Assembly (NCBI RefSeq): GCF_037975245.1
Contig: NC_092582.1
Span: 8,496,501 to 8,560,500 of the forward strand
DNA: 64,000 nt
Source of the DNA: Apostichopus japonicus
Taxonomy: Eukaryota; Echinodermata; Holothuroidea; Aspidochirotida; Stichopodidae
Direction of reading: 5' to 3'
This document shows, piece by piece, positions 61,296 to 64,000 of the stretch (position 1 is its first letter; every line of letters begins with the position of its first letter). The notes under the pieces were generated by a model that made no database searches, had not been told where the DNA came from, and saw only the letters and a list, made by a program, of their open reading frames with translations. Position numbers and translations under genes: made by a program.

Positions 61296-62304
61296 ATTAT
61301 TAACATGATTAACATAATTATTAAGCTTTGAGAAATAACTTGGTGTTATGCTGTGCAAAGCTAATAATAATTTGGTAAAAGCTGCTATTCCTGGCTTATA
61401 ATTTGAGGGACCTAGATTTAAATGTATACCTCCCAATATGTTATAAAATTTTAATGTAAATGTATGTTTATGATAATGTGAGTTATCATGTGCTATATCT
61501 GTATCTGTGCTTACATGTATATCATATTTTCTGTTCACAGGTCAATAATGGTGCAGATTTTGGCTTCCTGAAGACAAGTGGGAGGCCATTTGTAGTTAAG
61601 AGAAACACTCTTTGTTCGTGAAGACTTAACTGGTGTCGATTTGGGGTACCACTTTAAAACGAAAGTCATGAGGAACCCTTGCCCAAGATTAAACTTTGCA
61701 TTATTGTGCAGTGCTATACTTTTGCGATTCATGTTTGATCTATTAACTTGTCTTAACTTTGTTGGAAAAAAAAATCAGATTTTCAGATTTTATTTACAGT
61801 GATTTCTTCTCTATCTGTCGAAAGTCAGCCTTTTGTAGATATCAGAAGTTTTATCAGAAATAAATACTGCCAACGTACACATTATTTGTGTTTCTTCTGC
61901 TCTCTTTTCTTTCAGTGATACTAGTCAGTGAAACTAGTCGGGTTTAATTCTTTCAGTGAATCTAGTCAGTGCAACTAGTCAGTCGATACCGACTAAGAAA
62001 GGTTAGTCGGGAGAGGCACCATCCTGACTAATGTAAAACCTGCTATAAACTAGTCGGTGGCTCATATAAATTAGTCGGTAAAGACCGACTAATGTCACCA
62101 ACTAATGTAACTGACTAATATACATTTACCGACTGAGAAATTGTTGATCGACTAAGCTGACGGACTAAGATGACCGACTAAGAAATCCAACTGACTAAGG
62201 AATAAATTAGTCGGTATAGCAACTGACTAAGGCTATGTTAGTCGGGAGAGGCACCAGATGGACTAACGTTTTGTTAGTCGGTGAACCAATTTAAGTTTTC
62301 AGTG

Positions 62305-62389
62305 TATTCTAAGGTTTAATAGATGACTATTTATCAATCTCTTTGACTGTGTAAAGTTCAAAGTTGTATATTCGCATTAGATATCAGTT
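62305..62389. other. short gap right of the CACTG element
   Basis: Flanking sequence beyond the right terminus. Nothing was recognised. Confidence 0.4.
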
Positions 62390-62734
62390 ATGTTAGATAT
62401 AGATGAAGACAGACATAGCTTACCGTACCTTACAGAGTATTACACGAATAGATGTGAATCATATGAATACATCACAGACGCCATGTTGGATTCCTGCATG
62501 GAGAGTAACTTGAGTTTCGCAAAATCTAGTAAATGTTTGCAGCTGACTATGTTTGGTGAGTTATTAGTTTCAATTATTTCAAAAGACTATTTTCAATTGT
62601 TGCATGTTCGTATCCTTACTGGTGATCGATATGTTCACTGCCAAAATTTGAAATATTCCAACTGGAGTTTAGTTATTGTTTACACCTACCTGCATGACTT
62701 GGTAACATTTTATGCTGACCAAAGAAGAAAATGA
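62390..62734 (+). CDS. unrecognised open frame, possibly a leader exon
   Basis: The 114-codon frame begins MLDIDEDRHSLPYL and has no motif I recognise. Inside it, ATGTTTG followed by GTGAGT (exon edge 62555) is a strong donor. A splice to the acceptor before 63125 would end this frame after GDFNWSR and a stop. It therefore looks more like a 5' leader exon or an upstream ORF than a complete protein gene. Confidence 0.25.
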   Translation: MLDIDEDRHSLPYLTEYYTNRCESYEYITDAMLDSCMESNLSFAKSSKCLQLTMFGELLVSIISKDYFQLLHVRILTGDRYVHCQNLKYSNWSLVIVYTYLHDLVTFYADQRRK

Positions 62735-62871
62735 ACAAGAAAGAATAAACATAAACGTAAATAAACTTAAACGGACAGAATCCCGATAACTTTAGACTTT
62801 CTTTTGAAATTCTCGCGTCTTGATTTATGCCATATATGGAAATCTACTTGTCGCACAGACATCTGTACGCT

Positions 62872-62896
62872 TGTGTGTGTGTGTGTGTGTGTGTGT
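62872..62896. repeat. (GT)n microsatellite
   Basis: A short run of about 12 GT units, followed by a G-rich stretch. Confidence 0.9.
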
Positions 62897-63124
62897 TGGG
62901 GAGAGGGGGGGGGGCGAAGTTTTTAAAGGACATACAATCATCAGATGTTTCATACAATTATTTTGGAGTTCCTACAGCTACACATACTACCCCCACCTCT
63001 ATATATTCTATTATTGAGTTATATATAAAGACCAATGAATTATTTAATCTTATTAAAGGCAACCAATATCCATTTATTTAAAAATTTGTGTGTCACTAGC
63101 AACCATTTTACTTTCCCTTTACAG

Positions 63125-63187
63125 ATTTCAATTGGTCGCGGTAAATGTCTTGACCTCTGAGCTGTAGCATGGCGTCTGACCTTGCAG
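63125..63187 (+). CDS. possible first coding exon of a gene running off the window
   Basis: The acceptor CTTTCCCTTTACAG precedes 63125. The exon contains GTAGCATGG with the ATG at 63169 followed by GCGTCTGACCTTGCAG and a GTGAGT donor at 63188. The coding part would be MASDLA plus one base (phase 1). Nothing identifies the product. No continuation was found in the remaining 0.8 kb. Confidence 0.35.
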
Positions 63188-64000
63188 GTGAGTTTAAATA
63201 TAAACCCTATAAACACCCGTGTTTTTCTTCTTCTTCTTGTTTTCTACTCCACTTTTTTTCAGCTGTCATTCAGCTTCAAACTCATGACGTTTGTTAGTGG
63301 CAGGGGGAAGGGAGGGGGCACTTGCTCCCCTCCACTTTTTCCCAGACCTTGAGTTCCCTTTTTATCCGATTCGGCCAGTAATTTGGTCGGTTTAGTCCAC
63401 AGCAATACTGACAATTATGCAATGCTTATAAACATATATATAAAATGTCATTGCACAGGCTATAGAAAATATACACATTGTGACGATTCCTATTTTTTAT
63501 CAGTAATGCGCTAGCACCAGGAAGGTTCCATAACAATTCCGTGCTATGGTACTAGCATACTACTACAACTAGTACAATTGTAACAGTGTCATACAGGCCT
63601 ATGTCCTTAAAGATTATCTAGCTTTGCTGTATTGAACATTGAGAGAAACACTGATATAGACATTGAGAAAGTTGGTAGTTATTTGCCTCCTACGAGAAAG
63701 TCAACGGGCGCCTTCCAACCCTTTATTTACAATAAGATTGCCATTTGTTACCTTTTATGTCGTTTAATAAATCTGGCTACACTTTTATGCAGATAGCATA
63801 TAATTACATTTTCAAATACACAACTTGCATTTGGAAATAACCTATATGCATTGCACCATTTTCAGAACCCTTCCTATGGAGTGACCCCCTCCGCCTAGAC
63901 CCACCTCCCCTCCGTTAGTTCTCTTCCTGACACGTGATATAGAAAACAAGAAATATCATAAAATAATCAAGCTTCCAAGTACTTTTTCTCCTGCACCCGC
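63188..64000. other. right edge, no recognised gene
   Basis: Likely first intron of the gene starting at 63169, if that gene is real. Short repeat-like G-rich and C-rich patches occur at about 63300-63350 and 63880-63920. No coding frame was recognised. Confidence 0.4.

Larger units (their letters stand above)
57803..62304. mobile_element. 4.5-kb DNA-transposon-like element with CACTG termini and GACTAA subterminal arrays
   Basis: The left terminus CACTGAAAAAATAAACT and right terminus TTAAGTTTTCAGTG are inverted, flanked by TA on each side (57801-57802 and 62305-62306). Within about 270 bp of the left end some 11 copies of GACTAA or TTAGTC are visible, and about 18 within 330 bp of the right end. 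CACTA/EnSpm transposons have CACTA or CACTG termini and many subterminal repeats but usually duplicate 2-3 bp, so this is the nearest known type. No transposase ORF was found. The interior has a 1.25-kb palindrome and exon-like pieces. Confidence 0.65.

Overview
The window is AT-rich animal nuclear DNA. It has intron-rich genes with GT-AG junctions, dense small transposable elements, minisatellites and tRNA-derived SINEs. The gene content and the repeat style suggest a marine invertebrate, probably a deuterostome and perhaps an echinoderm such as a sea cucumber. That assignment is inference; no single marker in the sequence fixes the species. There are no bacterial-style operons, rRNA genes or CRISPR arrays.

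Three protein genes could be assembled exon by exon with matching splice phases. (1) A two-exon, 378-residue Golgi-type membrane sulfotransferase lies on + (2441-5384). (2) A complete TBC1D13-like Rab GTPase-activating protein lies on - (28227 down to 13959; 12 coding exons, 397 residues), with both catalytic fingers present. (3) A complete TDRD5-like germline LOTUS/Tudor protein lies on + (31826-50584; 18 coding exons, 1397 residues) and appears to carry four LOTUS domains. TBC1D13 and TDRD5 are head to head, with 3.6 kb between their start codons. The first codons of a possible fourth gene appear at the right edge (63169-63187, +).

The rest is mostly repeats. Region 1-14 kb is non-coding around the sulfotransferase, with a fold-back element at 9213-9416, a small hAT-like MITE at 9500-9770 and a hammerhead-like inverted repeat at 12181-12302. 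The TBC1D13 introns hold two LINE fragments, two SINEs and a 40-bp minisatellite. The TDRD5 introns hold SINEs and a 19-bp minisatellite that creates a long false ORF. The gap between the two genes contains a transposon nested inside another MITE, with a clean 6-bp target duplication.

Downstream of TDRD5 (51.6-62.3 kb) is a transposon cluster. It has a hAT-type MITE with three internal 138-bp repeats, an interleaved direct-repeat and fold-back block (53.2-54.4 kb), a patchwork of related MITEs (55.0-57.3 kb), and a 4.5-kb element (57803-62304). That element has CACTG termini, dense subterminal GACTAA motifs and a 1.25-kb internal palindrome. It is the least familiar structure in the window.

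All exon boundaries come from reading the sequence: reading frame, splice dinucleotides, phase continuity and recalled family motifs. No alignment or database search was run.
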